From Nocardioides sp. T2.26MG-1 (GTDB lineage: Bacteria > Actinomycetota > Actinomycetes > Propionibacteriales > Nocardioidaceae), in the NCBI RefSeq assembly GCF_950101795.1, contig NZ_CATNLZ010000002.1, positions 88,492 to 152,491 of the forward strand: a DNA stretch of 64,000 nt. The letters run 5' to 3'. Positions 10,126-20,062 of this stretch are shown one piece after another; position 1 is the stretch's first letter, and each line of letters begins with the position of its first letter. A model generated the notes under the pieces. That model made no database searches. It was not told the DNA's origin and saw only the letters and a list, made by a program, of their open reading frames with translations. The translations under genes were made by a program, and so were the position numbers.

Positions 10126-11550
10126 GTGACCATCCGGCTGTACGACACTGCGACCCGCGGAGTCCGTGACTTCGTCCCCCTCCAGGAGGGGAAGGCGGGC
10201 CTCTACGTCTGCGGTCTGACCGTGCAGTCCGAGCCGCACGTCGGCCACGTGCGCTCGGCCGTCAACTTCGACGTGCTCCAGCGCTGGCTGCGCCACCGTG
10301 GCTACGACGTGACGTTCATCCGCAACGTCACCGACATCGACGACAAGATCCTGGCCAAGGCCGCCGAGCGCGGCCTGCCCTGGTACGCCCACGCCGCGCG
10401 GATGACCCGCGAGCTCGACCGCGCCTACGCCGCGCTGAACGTCGCACCGCCGACGTACGAGCCGCTCGCGACCGGGCACGTGCCGGAGATGGTCGAGCTG
10501 ATCACCGAGCTGATCGAGCGCGGCCACGCCTACGCGGCCGAGGACGGCTCCGGCGACGTCTACTTCGACGTGCAGTCGTGGCCGCAGTACGGCGAGCTGA
10601 CCCGGCAGCGGATCGACGACATGGAGGCTGCCGAGGACGCGGACCCGCGCGGGAAGCGCGACCCCCGCGACTTCGCGCTGTGGAAGGGCCACAAGGAGTC
10701 CGAGCCCGCCACCGCCTCCTGGCCGAGCCCCTGGGGCCGCGGCCGTCCCGGCTGGCACATCGAGTGCTCGGCGATGGCCGGCAAGTACCTCGGCAGCGCC
10801 TTCGACATCCACGGCGGCGGGGTCGACCTGCGCTTCCCGCACCACGAGAACGAGCTCGCCCAGTCGCGCGCGGCCGGCCACCCGTTCGCGTCGTACTGGA
10901 TGCACAACGCGTGGATCACCACTGCCGGCGAGAAGATGAGCAAGTCGCTCGGCAACTCGCTGGCGATCCCGGCGGTGCTGGAGACCTACCGCGGGATCGA
11001 GCTGCGCTACTACCTCGTGGCCGCCCACTACCGCAGCCACGTCGAGTTCAGCTTCGAGGCGCTCGACGAGGCCGCGGCCGGGTTCCGCCGGATCGAGCAC
11101 TTCCTCGAGCGGGCCGCCGACGTGGTCGGCGAGATCGGCAGCGCGGGCATGCCCTGCGCCGACTTCGTCAACGCGATGGACGACGACCTCGGCACGCCGG
11201 CGGCGGTCGCCGCGATCCACGAGGTGGTCCGCGAGGGCAACCGGCTGCTGGCCGGCGGCGACTCCGCCGCGCTGCGCGGCAACGCCGCGTCGGTCCGCGC
11301 GATGCTCGCCGTGCTCGGCCTCGACCCCGCCGACCCGGTCTGGCAGACCGGCGCCAGCGGGCACGAGGAGCAGCTGACCGCGGCGGTCGACGCCCTGGTC
11401 TCCGAGCTGCTCGAGCAGCGGGCCGCGGCCCGCGCGACGAAGGACTTCGCGGCCGCCGACGCCATCCGCGACCGGATCAAGTCCGCCGGCATCCTGATCA
11501 CGGACACCCCCGACGGCCCGACGTGGTCACTGGAAGCAGGAACGAAGTAA
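10126..11550 (+). CDS. cysS: cysteinyl-tRNA synthetase
   Basis: The 474-residue class I aminoacyl-tRNA synthetase charges tRNA-Cys. The Zn-binding Cys and HIGH-type motif are in [18 protein letters not shown] (about 27-44), the second Zn ligands in WHIECSAM (about 209-216) with [15 protein letters not shown] (about 228-242), and KMSKS in [10 protein letters not shown] (about 267-276). The C-terminal anticodon-binding helical domain is complete. The synthetase length and KMSKS context fit CysS rather than the related mycothiol ligase MshC. It starts at GTG 10126. Confidence 0.95.
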   Translation: MTIRLYDTATRGVRDFVPLQEGKAGLYVCGLTVQSEPHVGHVRSAVNFDVLQRWLRHRGYDVTFIRNVTDIDDKILAKAAERGLPWYAHAARMTRELDRAYAALNVAPPTYEPLATGHVPEMVELITELIERGHAYAAEDGSGDVYFDVQSWPQYGELTRQRIDDMEAAEDADPRGKRDPRDFALWKGHKESEPATASWPSPWGRGRPGWHIECSAMAGKYLGSAFDIHGGGVDLRFPHHENELAQSRAAGHPFASYWMHNAWITTAGEKMSKSLGNSLAIPAVLETYRGIELRYYLVAAHYRSHVEFSFEALDEAAAGFRRIEHFLERAADVVGEIGSAGMPCADFVNAMDDDLGTPAAVAAIHEVVREGNRLLAGGDSAALRGNAASVRAMLAVLGLDPADPVWQTGASGHEEQLTAAVDALVSELLEQRAAARATKDFAAADAIRDRIKSAGILITDTPDGPTWSLEAGTK

Positions 11551-11616
11551 TGGCTGGGGTCTCGATACGCCCGCTCGTCCCTCACGGGCTACTCGACCAC
11601 CGAAAAGGACACTGAC

Positions 11617-12561
11617 GTGGCTGGCAATTCCAAGCGCAAGGGCGCGATCAAGAAGACCGGCAAGGGGAACCCCACCGCGGGCTCCGGCGGCCGGGTCAAG
11701 CGCGGCCTCGAGGGCAAGGGGCCCACGCCCAAGGCCAAGGACCGCCCCTACCACCAGGCCTACAAGGCCGCGAAGCGTGCCGAGAAGTCCACCGGCGGCC
11801 GGCCACGCCGCAAGACCGGCACCGAGGCCGAGTGGGTCGCGGGCCGCAACTCCGTGGTCGAGGCGCTGCGCGCCGGGGTCCCGGTGACCGGCGTGTACGT
11901 CGCCGAGGGCGCCGAACGCGACGCCCGGCTGCGCGAGGCGTTCGCGACCGCGGCGGAGCGGGGCCTGAACATCCAGGAGGTCTCGAAGTCCGAGCTCGAC
12001 CGGATGACCGGCGGGGCCGTCCACCAGGGCCTGGCCGCGCGGATCCCGCCGTACGAGTACGCCCACCCGGACGACCTCCTCGACGCGGCCTCCGCCAGCG
12101 GTGTGCCGCCGCTGATCGTCGCCCTCGACTCGGTCACCGACCCGCGCAACCTCGGCGCCGTGGTGCGCAGCGCGTCCGGGTTCGGCGCGCACGGCGTGCT
12201 GATCCCCGAGCGCCGCTCCGCGGGCATGACCGCGTCGGCGTGGAAGACCAGCGCCGGCGCGGCCGCACGGCTGCCGGTCGCCCAGACCGTCAACCTCGTG
12301 CGCCAGCTCAAGGCCTACCAGGCCGCGGGCTGCATGGTGGTCGGCCTCGCCGCCGACGGCGACGTCAGCCTGCCCGAGCTCGACCTGGCCGACGGGCCGC
12401 TCGTCGTCGTGGTCGGCTCGGAGGGCAACGGCCTCTCGCGGCTGGTCAGCGAGACCTGCGACCAGCTCGTGTCGATCCCGATGGCCAACCAGCTCGAGTC
12501 GCTCAACGCCGGTGTCGCCGCGTCGGTGGCGCTCTACGCCATCTCGGAGTCGCGTCGCTGA
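11617..12561 (+). CDS. rlmB: 23S rRNA (guanosine-2'-O-)-methyltransferase, TrmH/SpoU family
   Basis: The 314-residue protein has a basic Lys/Gly-rich N-terminal extension (about 1-70), a SpoU substrate-binding domain ([15 protein letters not shown], about 73-87) and the SPOUT methyltransferase domain. The three knot motifs are [21 protein letters not shown] (about 170-190), [15 protein letters not shown] (about 262-276) and [21 protein letters not shown] (about 286-306). It would methylate G2251 of 23S rRNA. cysS followed by rlmB is a frequent actinobacterial gene order. It starts at GTG 11617. Confidence 0.92.
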   Translation: MAGNSKRKGAIKKTGKGNPTAGSGGRVKRGLEGKGPTPKAKDRPYHQAYKAAKRAEKSTGGRPRRKTGTEAEWVAGRNSVVEALRAGVPVTGVYVAEGAERDARLREAFATAAERGLNIQEVSKSELDRMTGGAVHQGLAARIPPYEYAHPDDLLDAASASGVPPLIVALDSVTDPRNLGAVVRSASGFGAHGVLIPERRSAGMTASAWKTSAGAAARLPVAQTVNLVRQLKAYQAAGCMVVGLAADGDVSLPELDLADGPLVVVVGSEGNGLSRLVSETCDQLVSIPMANQLESLNAGVAASVALYAISESRR

Positions 12562-14105
12562 CCGTCGGGCGGATCCCACGGGCCCTGGCGTACGTCGGGG
12601 TCTGGTCGGCCTGCGCGGTGCTCATCGGGCTGCTGCTGTTCCTCACCAGCAGCCGGTCGGTGGTGCTGGCGAGCCACGACGCGGTGATCCAGCCCAACTT
12701 CTCCGGCCACGCGGTGCTGCACACCGGTCCGGTGCTCCCCGACGTCCGGGTCGACCCACCCGGCTTCCTCGGCGTGGACATCCGGCTCGGCAAGACCGAC
12801 GCCCGGTCGACCGACGAGCTGGTCCAGCGCTACGCCGCCATCGCCGGCCAGCCGGAGGGTCAGGTCGCGAAGGTCACCGGCGCCCTGCGCGACATGGCGA
12901 TCAGCGCGGCCCTGCGCGGGGGCGTGCTCGCGCTGCCGCCGGTCGTGGGGTGGGTGCTGGTCGGCGCCGCCCGCCGACGTGAGCTGGCCAGCCGGGTGCA
13001 CCCACCGCACGTGGCGCTCGGCGTCGTGGTCACCGTCCTGATCGGCCTCGCGCTGTGGCAGCCCTGGACCGGTGACGACGACGTCGTCGACGAGCACCGC
13101 GAGTGGATGCCGCTGGCGGAGTTCCTGGGGCCGGACGTGCCGCTTCCCGACGAGGCCGACGGCGTCGAGGTGAGCGGGGACGTCACGACCGTGCAGACCC
13201 GTCGGCTCATCGAGAGCGCGGTCGACACCTACGACACCAGCAAGTCGTTCTACGCCGACGCGGCCGACGCGGCGGCGGAGCTCGGGCTGCGCACCCCCGT
13301 CGAGGGGGACACCGTCGTCGCGTTCGTCTCCGACCGCCACGACAACATCGGCATGGACCCGGTCGCGCGGGCGATCGCCGACGCCGCCGGCGCCACCGCG
13401 GTCTTCGACGGCGGCGACGACACCTCCTCCGGCAACACCTGGGAGGCGTTCTCCCTCGACTCCGTCACCGAGGCGTTCGACGGCCTGGACCGCTGGGGCG
13501 TGGCCGGCAACCACGACCACGGCGACTTCGTCCACTCCTACCTCGCCGACCACGGCTGGACGATGCTCGACGGCGAGATCGTCGAGGGGCCGGGGGGTAC
13601 GACGCTGCTCGGCGTCGACGACCCCCGCTCGAGCGGCCTGGGCAACTGGCGCGACGAGACCGGGCTCAGCTTCGAGGAGGTCGGCACCCGGATCACCGAC
13701 GTCGCCTGCGCCGCCGAGGAGCGGGTCACCACGCTGCTGGTCCACGACGCCAACCTCGGAGACGAGGCGCTCCGCCGCGGCTGCGTCGACCTGGTGATCG
13801 GTGGCCACCTGCACGAGCGGAGCGGCCCCGAGCGGATCGTCGGGGAGAACGGCGAGGTCGGCTACAGCTACACGACCGGCACTGCCGGGGGAGCGGCGTA
13901 CGCGATCGCGCTCGGCAGCAAGCCGCGCCGGCCGGCCCAGGTGAGCCTGGTGACCTACCACGGCGGGGAGCCGGTCGGGATCCAGTGGGTCACGCTGCAG
14001 ACCGACGGAGACTTCGAGATCGGCAACTACGTGCCGCTGCACCTGCCGGAGAACCAGCCGGACATCGTGGAGGAGACCGACCAACCGGGACGGTCGGGGA
14101 ACTGA
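12558..14105 (+). CDS. membrane-anchored metallophosphoesterase
   Basis: This protein of about 515 residues has N-terminal and central hydrophobic helices (about 10-30, 115-135 and 150-165) and a C-terminal calcineurin-like phosphoesterase domain. Metal ligands are visible as FVSDRHDN (about 257), DGGDDTSSG (about 284), AGNHDHGD (about 317), LVHDANLGD (about 394) and GGHLHERSG (about 416). The active domain probably faces outside. No ATG or GTG upstream of the first helix fits. CTG 12558, overlapping the rlmB stop as CTGA, is the most upstream plausible start; GTG 12618 would cut into the helix. The substrate is unknown. Confidence 0.75.
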   Translation: MTVGRIPRALAYVGVWSACAVLIGLLLFLTSSRSVVLASHDAVIQPNFSGHAVLHTGPVLPDVRVDPPGFLGVDIRLGKTDARSTDELVQRYAAIAGQPEGQVAKVTGALRDMAISAALRGGVLALPPVVGWVLVGAARRRELASRVHPPHVALGVVVTVLIGLALWQPWTGDDDVVDEHREWMPLAEFLGPDVPLPDEADGVEVSGDVTTVQTRRLIESAVDTYDTSKSFYADAADAAAELGLRTPVEGDTVVAFVSDRHDNIGMDPVARAIADAAGATAVFDGGDDTSSGNTWEAFSLDSVTEAFDGLDRWGVAGNHDHGDFVHSYLADHGWTMLDGEIVEGPGGTTLLGVDDPRSSGLGNWRDETGLSFEEVGTRITDVACAAEERVTTLLVHDANLGDEALRRGCVDLVIGGHLHERSGPERIVGENGEVGYSYTTGTAGGAAYAIALGSKPRRPAQVSLVTYHGGEPVGIQWVTLQTDGDFEIGNYVPLHLPENQPDIVEETDQPGRSGN

Positions 14106-14140
14106 GCCGAAGGGCTTCGGGCGTGCGCGAGCCGCCGGAC

Positions 14141-14217
14141 GTGGCCTGCGTCACCTTCGGGGACATGTGTCGTTGAGCAGAACTGATACGTGTTCTAGAA
14201 ATTGGTGGAGGGCCCCC
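14141..14217 (+). promoter_or_regulatory. control region of the first binding protein with KstR-like site (14184-14197)
   Basis: TGATACGTGTTCTA at 14184-14197 matches TNNAACNNGTTNNA at all but one constrained base (TAC for AAC). The block GTGGCCTGCGTCACCT (14141-14156) and GTCGTTGAG further down recur at the same relative place before the second binding protein (15682 on), so promoter and operator were duplicated with the gene. Confidence 0.6.
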
Positions 14218-15663
14218 TTGCTCCCGTTCCGTCGTGCCGTCGTGGTCCCGCTCTGCGCGCTCGTCGCGCTGGGCCTGGCCGCCTGTGGGTCCCAGCTCGA
14301 TCCCGACACCGTGGCCCAGGTCAACGGCACGGCGGTGGGCCCGGACGGCCAGGTGGTCGCCGCCGACGGCGGCACGACCGGTCCGGACGGCTCGGTGCCC
14401 GATGCCTCGGGCGACACCGGGGGCGACGCGTCCACGACGGGTGGCTCGGACGCCACGACGACGGGCGGGGCGGACGGCGGCACCAAGGGCACCGGCGACA
14501 ACTCGGCGACCGGCGGCACCAAGGCCGGCAGCTGCGACGGCTTCAAGAACCAGACCGGCATCACCGACGACACGATCACGATCGGCAACTCCTCCGACGT
14601 CTCCGGGCCGGTCCCCGGCCTGTTCGAGGCGAGCCAGGACGCGGTGCGCGCCTACGTCGCCTACTACAACGCGACCACGACCCTGTGCGGGCACAAGCTC
14701 GTGCTCAAGACCTACGACAGCCGCACCGACGCCGCCGCCGACCAGCAGGCCTACACCAAGGCCTGCGACGAGACCTTCGCGATGGTCGGGTCCATGTCGG
14801 CGTTCGACTCCGGCGGCGCCTCGACGGCCCAGGGCTGCGGCCTGCCGGACATCCGCTCCGCGTCGGTGACGTTCGACCGGCAGGCCTGCAAGACCTGCTA
14901 CGGCGCCCAGTCCACGGTCGCCACCGAGTTCCAGAACGCGGTCCCCGACTTCGTCAAGAAGAACCACCCGGACGCCTCCGCGCACGCCGCGATGCTCTAC
15001 ATCAACGCCGGTGCCGCGTCCGAGAACGCCAAGACCCAGGTCTCCGCGATGGAGAACCGCGGGATGAAGTTCGACTACGTCCAGGGCATCGACATCTCGG
15101 AGTTCAACTACTCGCCCTACGTCCAGCAGATGAAGGACAAGGGCATCGAGTACGTCCAGATGATCGGCGCCTCCGCGCAGTTCGTCCGGCTGGCCGACGC
15201 CATGCAGCAGCAGGGGTTCAAGCCCGAGGTCTACATGCTCGACCCGACGGCGTACACCACCGAGTTCGTGAAGAACGGCGGCGACGCGGTCGAGGGCACC
15301 ACGCTGTTCATCAACTTCACGCCGTTCGAGGAGGCCTCGAGCAACAAGGAGCTCCAGCTCTACCTGAGCTGGCTCCAGCAGGTGAAGCCCGGCGCCGAGC
15401 CGAGCTTCTTCGGCCTGTTCTCCTGGTCGGCGGCCCGCCTGTTCGTCGAGCGGGCGACCGCCCTCGGCGGCAAGCTCAGCAGGTCCACGCTGCTCGCCGA
15501 CCTCGCGAAGGTCGACGACTGGACCGCCAACGGCCTGCACTCCCCGCAGCACGTGGGTCCGCGGCACACCGGCGAGTGCTGGCGCTTCATCCAGCTCCAG
15601 AAGGGTCGCTGGGTGCCGCTGGGCGGCACCAAGTACCTCTGCAGCGGCACCACCGGCAGCTGA
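14218..15663 (+). CDS. ABC transporter substrate-binding lipoprotein 1 (HAAT/Peripla_BP_6 type)
   Basis: The start is taken as TTG 14218, which follows GGTGGAGGG and yields a clean lipoprotein signal peptide with lipobox LAAC (Cys about 23). A Gly/Thr/Asp-rich linker (about 30-100) precedes a periplasmic-binding domain of branched-chain amino-acid type beginning CDGFKNQTGITDDTITIGN. The fold also binds aromatic acids, amides and other organics, so amino acids cannot be assumed. It is a tandem paralogue of the next gene, sharing the linker ends and a near-identical DISEFNYSPYVQQMKDKGI block. It heads an operon encoding permease and ATPases. Confidence 0.88.
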   Translation: MLPFRRAVVVPLCALVALGLAACGSQLDPDTVAQVNGTAVGPDGQVVAADGGTTGPDGSVPDASGDTGGDASTTGGSDATTTGGADGGTKGTGDNSATGGTKAGSCDGFKNQTGITDDTITIGNSSDVSGPVPGLFEASQDAVRAYVAYYNATTTLCGHKLVLKTYDSRTDAAADQQAYTKACDETFAMVGSMSAFDSGGASTAQGCGLPDIRSASVTFDRQACKTCYGAQSTVATEFQNAVPDFVKKNHPDASAHAAMLYINAGAASENAKTQVSAMENRGMKFDYVQGIDISEFNYSPYVQQMKDKGIEYVQMIGASAQFVRLADAMQQQGFKPEVYMLDPTAYTTEFVKNGGDAVEGTTLFINFTPFEEASSNKELQLYLSWLQQVKPGAEPSFFGLFSWSAARLFVERATALGGKLSRSTLLADLAKVDDWTANGLHSPQHVGPRHTGECWRFIQLQKGRWVPLGGTKYLCSGTTGS

Positions 15664-15681
15664 CCCGTGTCCCCATGTCGT

Positions 15682-15752
15682 GTGGCCTGCGTCACCTCGC
15701 CGACCGTGGGTCGTTGAGAGATGGAACGTGTTCTGGTCCTGGGAGGGAAACC
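15682..15752 (+). promoter_or_regulatory. control region of the second binding protein with KstR-like site (15722-15735)
   Basis: TGGAACGTGTTCTG at 15722-15735 fits TNNAACNNGTTNNA except for the final A. It is followed by the ribosome binding site GGGAGGG. The upstream block GTGGCCTGCGTCACCT at 15682-15697 repeats that at 14141. Confidence 0.6.
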
Positions 15753-17207
15753 ATGCGTAGCCCGCTCCTCGTGCTCGCGGCCGGTGCGCTCTGCACCGCC
15801 CTCGCAGCCTGTGGCTCCCAGCTCGACCCCGACACGGTCGCGCAGGTGAACGGCACCACCTCCGGTGGCATCGCCGGGACCGCCGACGGCGCCACCGGCA
15901 CCGAGGGCTCGACCGGCGGTGACCTGACCGGCGGCACCGGCGCCGGCACTGACAGTGGCACCGGCGGCAGCTCGGACTCCGGGTCGTCGGGCGGCTCCGG
16001 CGGCGGCCGTGACGGCGCCCAGGGCACCGGGGACAACTCCGCGACCGGGGGCACCAAGGCCGGCAGCTGCGACGGCTTCAAGGACCAGACCGGCATCACC
16101 GACAAGACGATCACGATCGCGAACGTCTCCGACATCTCGGGCCCGGTCCCCGGCATCTTCGAGTCGGCCCAGCAGGCGACCCGGGCGTACGCCGCCTACT
16201 TCAACTCGACCGACGACATCTGCGGCCGCAAGCTCGACGTGCAGCTGCTCGACAGCCGTGCCGACGCCGGGGCCGACCAGCAGGCCTACACCAAGGCGTG
16301 CGACGAGGCGTTCGCGGCCGTCGGGTCGATGTCGGCGTTCGACTCCGGCGGCGCCTCCGCGGCGCAGTCGTGCGGACTGCCCGACATCCGCTCCACGACG
16401 GTCACCCCGGAGCGACGCGACTGCTCGACCTGCTTCGCCGCCCAGGCGGTCGACCCGGGGCTGGTGCCCAGCGCGATGCCGCGCTACTTCCTCGGCAAGT
16501 ACAAGGACGCCACCCAGCACGCGGCGCTGCTCTACATCAACGCCGGCGCCTCGCCGGTCAACTCCGCCGCGTTCCGGAGCGCCTGGGACAAGGCGGGCTG
16601 GAAGGTCGACTACTTCCAGGGCATCGACGTCTCGGAGTTCAACTACTCGCCCTACGTCCAGCAGATGAAGGACAAAGGCATCAAGCTGGTCGTGTACGTC
16701 GGCCCCTACCAGAACACCGTCAAGCTCCTCGACGCGATGAAGCAGCAGGGCTTCGACCCGGACGTGTTCCTCCAGGACTCCACGATCTACGACCAGCGCT
16801 TCGTCGACGAGGCCGGCGCCAACGGCGACGGCGTGTTCGCCTACTCCACCACGGGGATGTTCGACGACTTCAGCATCAAGGAGATGCAGCTCTACCGGTC
16901 CTGGCTGGACCAGGTGAAGCCCGGCGCGGTGCCCAACTTCTACGGCCTCTACGCGTGGTCGGCGGCCCGGCTGTTCGTCGAGCAGTCGGTGGCGCTCGGC
17001 GGCAAGCTCACCCGCGCGTCGCTCGTCGACGCGATGAAGAGCGTCAAGAACTGGACCGGCAACGGGCTGCACTCCCCGCAGCAGGTCGGCTCCAAGACCA
17101 CGGCCAACTGCCAGTCCGTGCTGCAGCTCGACGGCGGCAAGTGGCGACGGGTCTCCTCCGGCAACTACATGTGCGCCCCGCTCATCGACAGCGGAACAGG
17201 GAGCTAG
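15753..17207 (+). CDS. ABC transporter substrate-binding lipoprotein 2 (HAAT/Peripla_BP_6 type)
   Basis: The 484-residue lipoprotein starts at ATG 15753 with signal peptide and lipobox LAAC (Cys about 19), then the same GSQLDPDTVAQVNGT opening as its upstream paralogue. A low-complexity Gly/Ser/Asp linker runs to about 95. The binding domain follows, with Cys pairs shared with the paralogue (for example CSTCF/CKTCY). Divergence is concentrated in the middle and C-terminal lobe, so the two proteins may bind related but different ligands and share one permease. The permease gene starts 5 bp after its stop codon. Confidence 0.88.
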   Translation: MRSPLLVLAAGALCTALAACGSQLDPDTVAQVNGTTSGGIAGTADGATGTEGSTGGDLTGGTGAGTDSGTGGSSDSGSSGGSGGGRDGAQGTGDNSATGGTKAGSCDGFKDQTGITDKTITIANVSDISGPVPGIFESAQQATRAYAAYFNSTDDICGRKLDVQLLDSRADAGADQQAYTKACDEAFAAVGSMSAFDSGGASAAQSCGLPDIRSTTVTPERRDCSTCFAAQAVDPGLVPSAMPRYFLGKYKDATQHAALLYINAGASPVNSAAFRSAWDKAGWKVDYFQGIDVSEFNYSPYVQQMKDKGIKLVVYVGPYQNTVKLLDAMKQQGFDPDVFLQDSTIYDQRFVDEAGANGDGVFAYSTTGMFDDFSIKEMQLYRSWLDQVKPGAVPNFYGLYAWSAARLFVEQSVALGGKLTRASLVDAMKSVKNWTGNGLHSPQQVGSKTTANCQSVLQLDGGKWRRVSSGNYMCAPLIDSGTGS

Positions 17208-17211
17208 ACCA

Positions 17212-19254
17212 ATGTCCTCGATCCTCTCGTTCACGATCCTCGGCCTCTTCACCGGCGCCGCCTACGCGATCGCCGCCAGCGGCCTGGTGCTGACCTACAC
17301 GACCACCCGCGTCTTCAACATCGCCCACGGTGCGTTCGGCATGGTCATGGCCTTCACGTTCTGGGACTTCAGCCAGCGCCAGCACATGCCCACCTGGCTG
17401 GCGCTCGTGCTGGTGCTCGGCGTGGTCGCCCCGGGCACCGGCTGGCTGGTGCAGCGGTTCGTGACCCGCGGCCTGGGCGAGGGCCCGGTCAGCGTCTCGC
17501 TGGTGGTCACCGTCGGCCTGTTCGTCGGCCTGATCGGCGTCGCGCAGTACATCTGGCCGCCGGCCCCGCGCACGGTGCCGCCGTTCCTCGCCGACGAGGG
17601 GCTGCAGATCGGCGGCACCTACGTCACCGCCCACCAGATCATCACGATCGCGCTGTCGGCGGTGGTCGCCGCCGCGCTCTACGTGCTGCTCAACCGCACC
17701 CGCATCGGCACCGCCATGCGCGCCTCCGTCGACAACCCGATGCTGTTGCGGCTCTTCGGCGGCAAGCCCGACCTGGTGGCCTCGCTGTCGTGGGCGATCG
17801 GGATCTCGCTGGCCGCGCTCGCCGGCATCCTGCTCACGCCCGTGATCGGCCTGTCCTACTACGACCTCACGCTGCTGGTCATCAACGCGTACGCCGCCGC
17901 GATGCTCGGTCGGCTCAAGAGCCTGCCGCTGACGTTCGTCGGGGCGATGGGGCTCGGCATCCTGCAGTCGTTCGCGGTCGCCTACCTCCCCTCCGAGGGC
18001 AACCTCGCCGGTCTCCGGGCGGTCGTGCCGGCCCTGTTCCTGTTCGTCGTGATCGTCGCGATGCCCCAGGCCCAGCTGCGCATCGGCCAGGTCAAGGGCA
18101 TCGTGTCCGCGCCGCTGCCGACGCTCCCCAAGTCCCTGGGCTGGGGCGGCGGCCTGCTCGCCGGCGTCGCGGCCCTCACGGTCACGATGGGTGACGCCGA
18201 CCTGCTGCTGGTCGGCACCGCCGCGACGTACGCGATGGTGATGCTCTCGCTGGTGCTGCTCACCGGGTACGGCGGCCATGTCTCGCTCGCGCAGTTCACG
18301 TTCGCCGGCGTCGGTGCGCTCGCCTACGCCAAGCTCGACGAGCCCAACCTGGTCGGGCTGTTCCTCGCCGCCGGCATCGCGGCGGCGGTCGGTGCGCTGG
18401 TCGCGCTGCCGGTGCTCCGCCTCACCGGGCTCTACCTCGCGCTCTCGACGCTCGCGTTCGGCGTGCTCATGGACAAGATGGTCTTCCAGGCCGACTTCGC
18501 GTTCGGCTACAACGGCACGCTGCGCGCCCAGCGGCTCTCGGTGCTCGGTCGCGAGTTCTCCTCCACCGGCGGCTACGTCCTGGTGATGACGGTGTTCTTC
18601 GTGCTGATGGCGCTGGCGCTGCTCCTGCTGCGCCGCGGCGTGCTCGGGCGGGTGCTGATCGCGATGCGCGACAGCCCGGCCGCGTGCGGCACGCTCGGGC
18701 TGGACATGCGGTGGTTCCGGGTCGGGCTGTTCGGCCTCTCCGCGGGCATGGCCGGCCTGGCGGGCGGCCTGTTCGCGGGCCTGCGCGGCACCATCGGCGC
18801 AGCCGACTTCCAGCTGTTCAACAGCCTGCCGCTGCTGCTGCTCGCGGTCGTGTGCGGCGTGACGTCGATGACCGGTGCCGCCCTGGGCGGGGTGGGACTG
18901 ATGCTGCTGCCGGTGCTGCAGAGCTCGCGGCCCGAGCTGGCCGGCCTGGTGTTCGCGGTCCTCGGGTTCGGCGCGGTCGCGCTCGGCCGTGACCCCAACG
19001 GGCTGGCCAACCTGGTGTTCGGGCTCGGCCGCCGGCTCGACCGGCGCTTCGGCGACCGGGTCCGCGCCGCCGTGCCGGTGCTGCCGCTGCCGCGTCCGCG
19101 GGTCGAGGACGACAGCGCGACCGCCGTACCCCTCGCCGACCCGCTCTCCGGGGTGCTGATCGTGCCCGAGACCGACCCGCCGGCCGGCCACCGAGCCGCC
19201 GACGACCCCACCAGCGCCCAGCAGAAGGAGGTGCCCGCCCATGTCGCTCCTTGA
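17212..19254 (+). CDS. fused LivH-LivM-type ABC permease
   Basis: This 680-residue integral membrane protein joins two permeases that are usually separate. Residues about 1-290 are LivH-like (ASGLVLTYTTTRVFNIAHGAFGM near the start; the coupling loop RIGTAMRASVDNPMLLRLFGG about 164-184). Residues about 305-610 are LivM-like (GYGGHVSLAQFTFAGVGALAYAKL about 347-370; RRGVLGRVLIAMRDSPAACGTLG about 472-494). A Pro/Asp-rich cytoplasmic tail ends the protein. With the two ATPases it forms an importer for the upstream lipoproteins. It overlaps the next gene by 14 bp. Confidence 0.93.
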   Translation: MSSILSFTILGLFTGAAYAIAASGLVLTYTTTRVFNIAHGAFGMVMAFTFWDFSQRQHMPTWLALVLVLGVVAPGTGWLVQRFVTRGLGEGPVSVSLVVTVGLFVGLIGVAQYIWPPAPRTVPPFLADEGLQIGGTYVTAHQIITIALSAVVAAALYVLLNRTRIGTAMRASVDNPMLLRLFGGKPDLVASLSWAIGISLAALAGILLTPVIGLSYYDLTLLVINAYAAAMLGRLKSLPLTFVGAMGLGILQSFAVAYLPSEGNLAGLRAVVPALFLFVVIVAMPQAQLRIGQVKGIVSAPLPTLPKSLGWGGGLLAGVAALTVTMGDADLLLVGTAATYAMVMLSLVLLTGYGGHVSLAQFTFAGVGALAYAKLDEPNLVGLFLAAGIAAAVGALVALPVLRLTGLYLALSTLAFGVLMDKMVFQADFAFGYNGTLRAQRLSVLGREFSSTGGYVLVMTVFFVLMALALLLLRRGVLGRVLIAMRDSPAACGTLGLDMRWFRVGLFGLSAGMAGLAGGLFAGLRGTIGAADFQLFNSLPLLLLAVVCGVTSMTGAALGGVGLMLLPVLQSSRPELAGLVFAVLGFGAVALGRDPNGLANLVFGLGRRLDRRFGDRVRAAVPVLPLPRPRVEDDSATAVPLADPLSGVLIVPETDPPAGHRAADDPTSAQQKEVPAHVAP

Positions 19255-20062
19255 GGTGGAGGACGTCGTCGTCCAGTTCGGCGGCGTGACCGCCGTCGAC
19301 CACGCGAGCTTCGTGGCCGAGGCGGGCCGGATCACCGGCCTGATCGGGCCCAACGGCGCCGGCAAGACCACGTGCTTCAACGTGATCACCGGGCTCCAGC
19401 GGCCCAACCAGGGCAAGGTGCGCTTCGAGGGCCGGGCGATCACCCGGCTGCCGGTGCACCGGCGCTCGCGCCGGGGCATTTGCCGCACCTTCCAGCGGCT
19501 GGAGGCCTTCGGGTCGCTGACCGTGCGCGACAACGTGCGGGTGGCCCGGGACATCCACCGCGGCGTCGTGGGCCTGGTCCGTCCGGCCTCGGCCGACGTC
19601 GACGGGCTGCTCGAGCGGGTCGGCATCGCCGAGTACGCCGCCGAGCGCGCCGACTCGATCCCCACCGGCGTCGCCCGGCTGCTCGAGCTCGCCCGCTGCC
19701 TGGCCGCAGAGCCGAAGCTGCTGCTGCTCGACGAGCCCTCCTCGGGCCTCGACGAGTCCGAGACCGACGCGTTCGGCGAGCTGCTCGCCGAGCTCGCCGC
19801 CGAGGGCCGCGGCATCCTCATGGTCGAGCACGACATGGACCTGGTGATGTCGGTGTGCGACGACATCCACGTCCTCGACTTCGGCCGGGTGATCGCCTCC
19901 GGGTCGCCCACGGAGGTGCGCGCCGACCCGGCGGTGCAGAAGGCCTACCTCGGCTACTCCGACGAGCCGGCCGATCCCGCGCACGCGGCGGACCACACGC
20001 ACGCCGACCTGCCGGCCGTCGAGCTGACCCAGGAGATCCGCCTGGAAGGAGCCCACAGATGA
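19241..20062 (+). CDS. ABC transporter ATPase, LivG type
   Basis: The 273-residue ATPase has Walker A GPNGAGKTT (about 34-42), Q-loop FQRLEAFGSL, Walker B LLLLDEPSSGLD (about 162-173) and the switch His in MVEHDMDLVM. The ABC signature is unusual: PTGVARLLELAR replaces a classical LSGGQ. Family LivG proteins often deviate here too. The C-terminal tail of about 40 residues is rich in Asp, Ala and His. It couples through ATGA to the LivF-type gene. Confidence 0.92.
   Translation: MSLLEVEDVVVQFGGVTAVDHASFVAEAGRITGLIGPNGAGKTTCFNVITGLQRPNQGKVRFEGRAITRLPVHRRSRRGICRTFQRLEAFGSLTVRDNVRVARDIHRGVVGLVRPASADVDGLLERVGIAEYAAERADSIPTGVARLLELARCLAAEPKLLLLDEPSSGLDESETDAFGELLAELAAEGRGILMVEHDMDLVMSVCDDIHVLDFGRVIASGSPTEVRADPAVQKAYLGYSDEPADPAHAADHTHADLPAVELTQEIRLEGAHR

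Noticed and set aside
10126..11550. Mycothiol ligase MshC
   Set aside because: The length, full anticodon-binding domain and position before rlmB fit cysteinyl-tRNA synthetase.
17182..19911. 909-residue open frame on the minus strand
   Set aside because: It covers well-supported permease and ATPase genes in another frame and shows only low-complexity Gln/Glu/Arg-rich sequence, typical of high-GC shadow frames.
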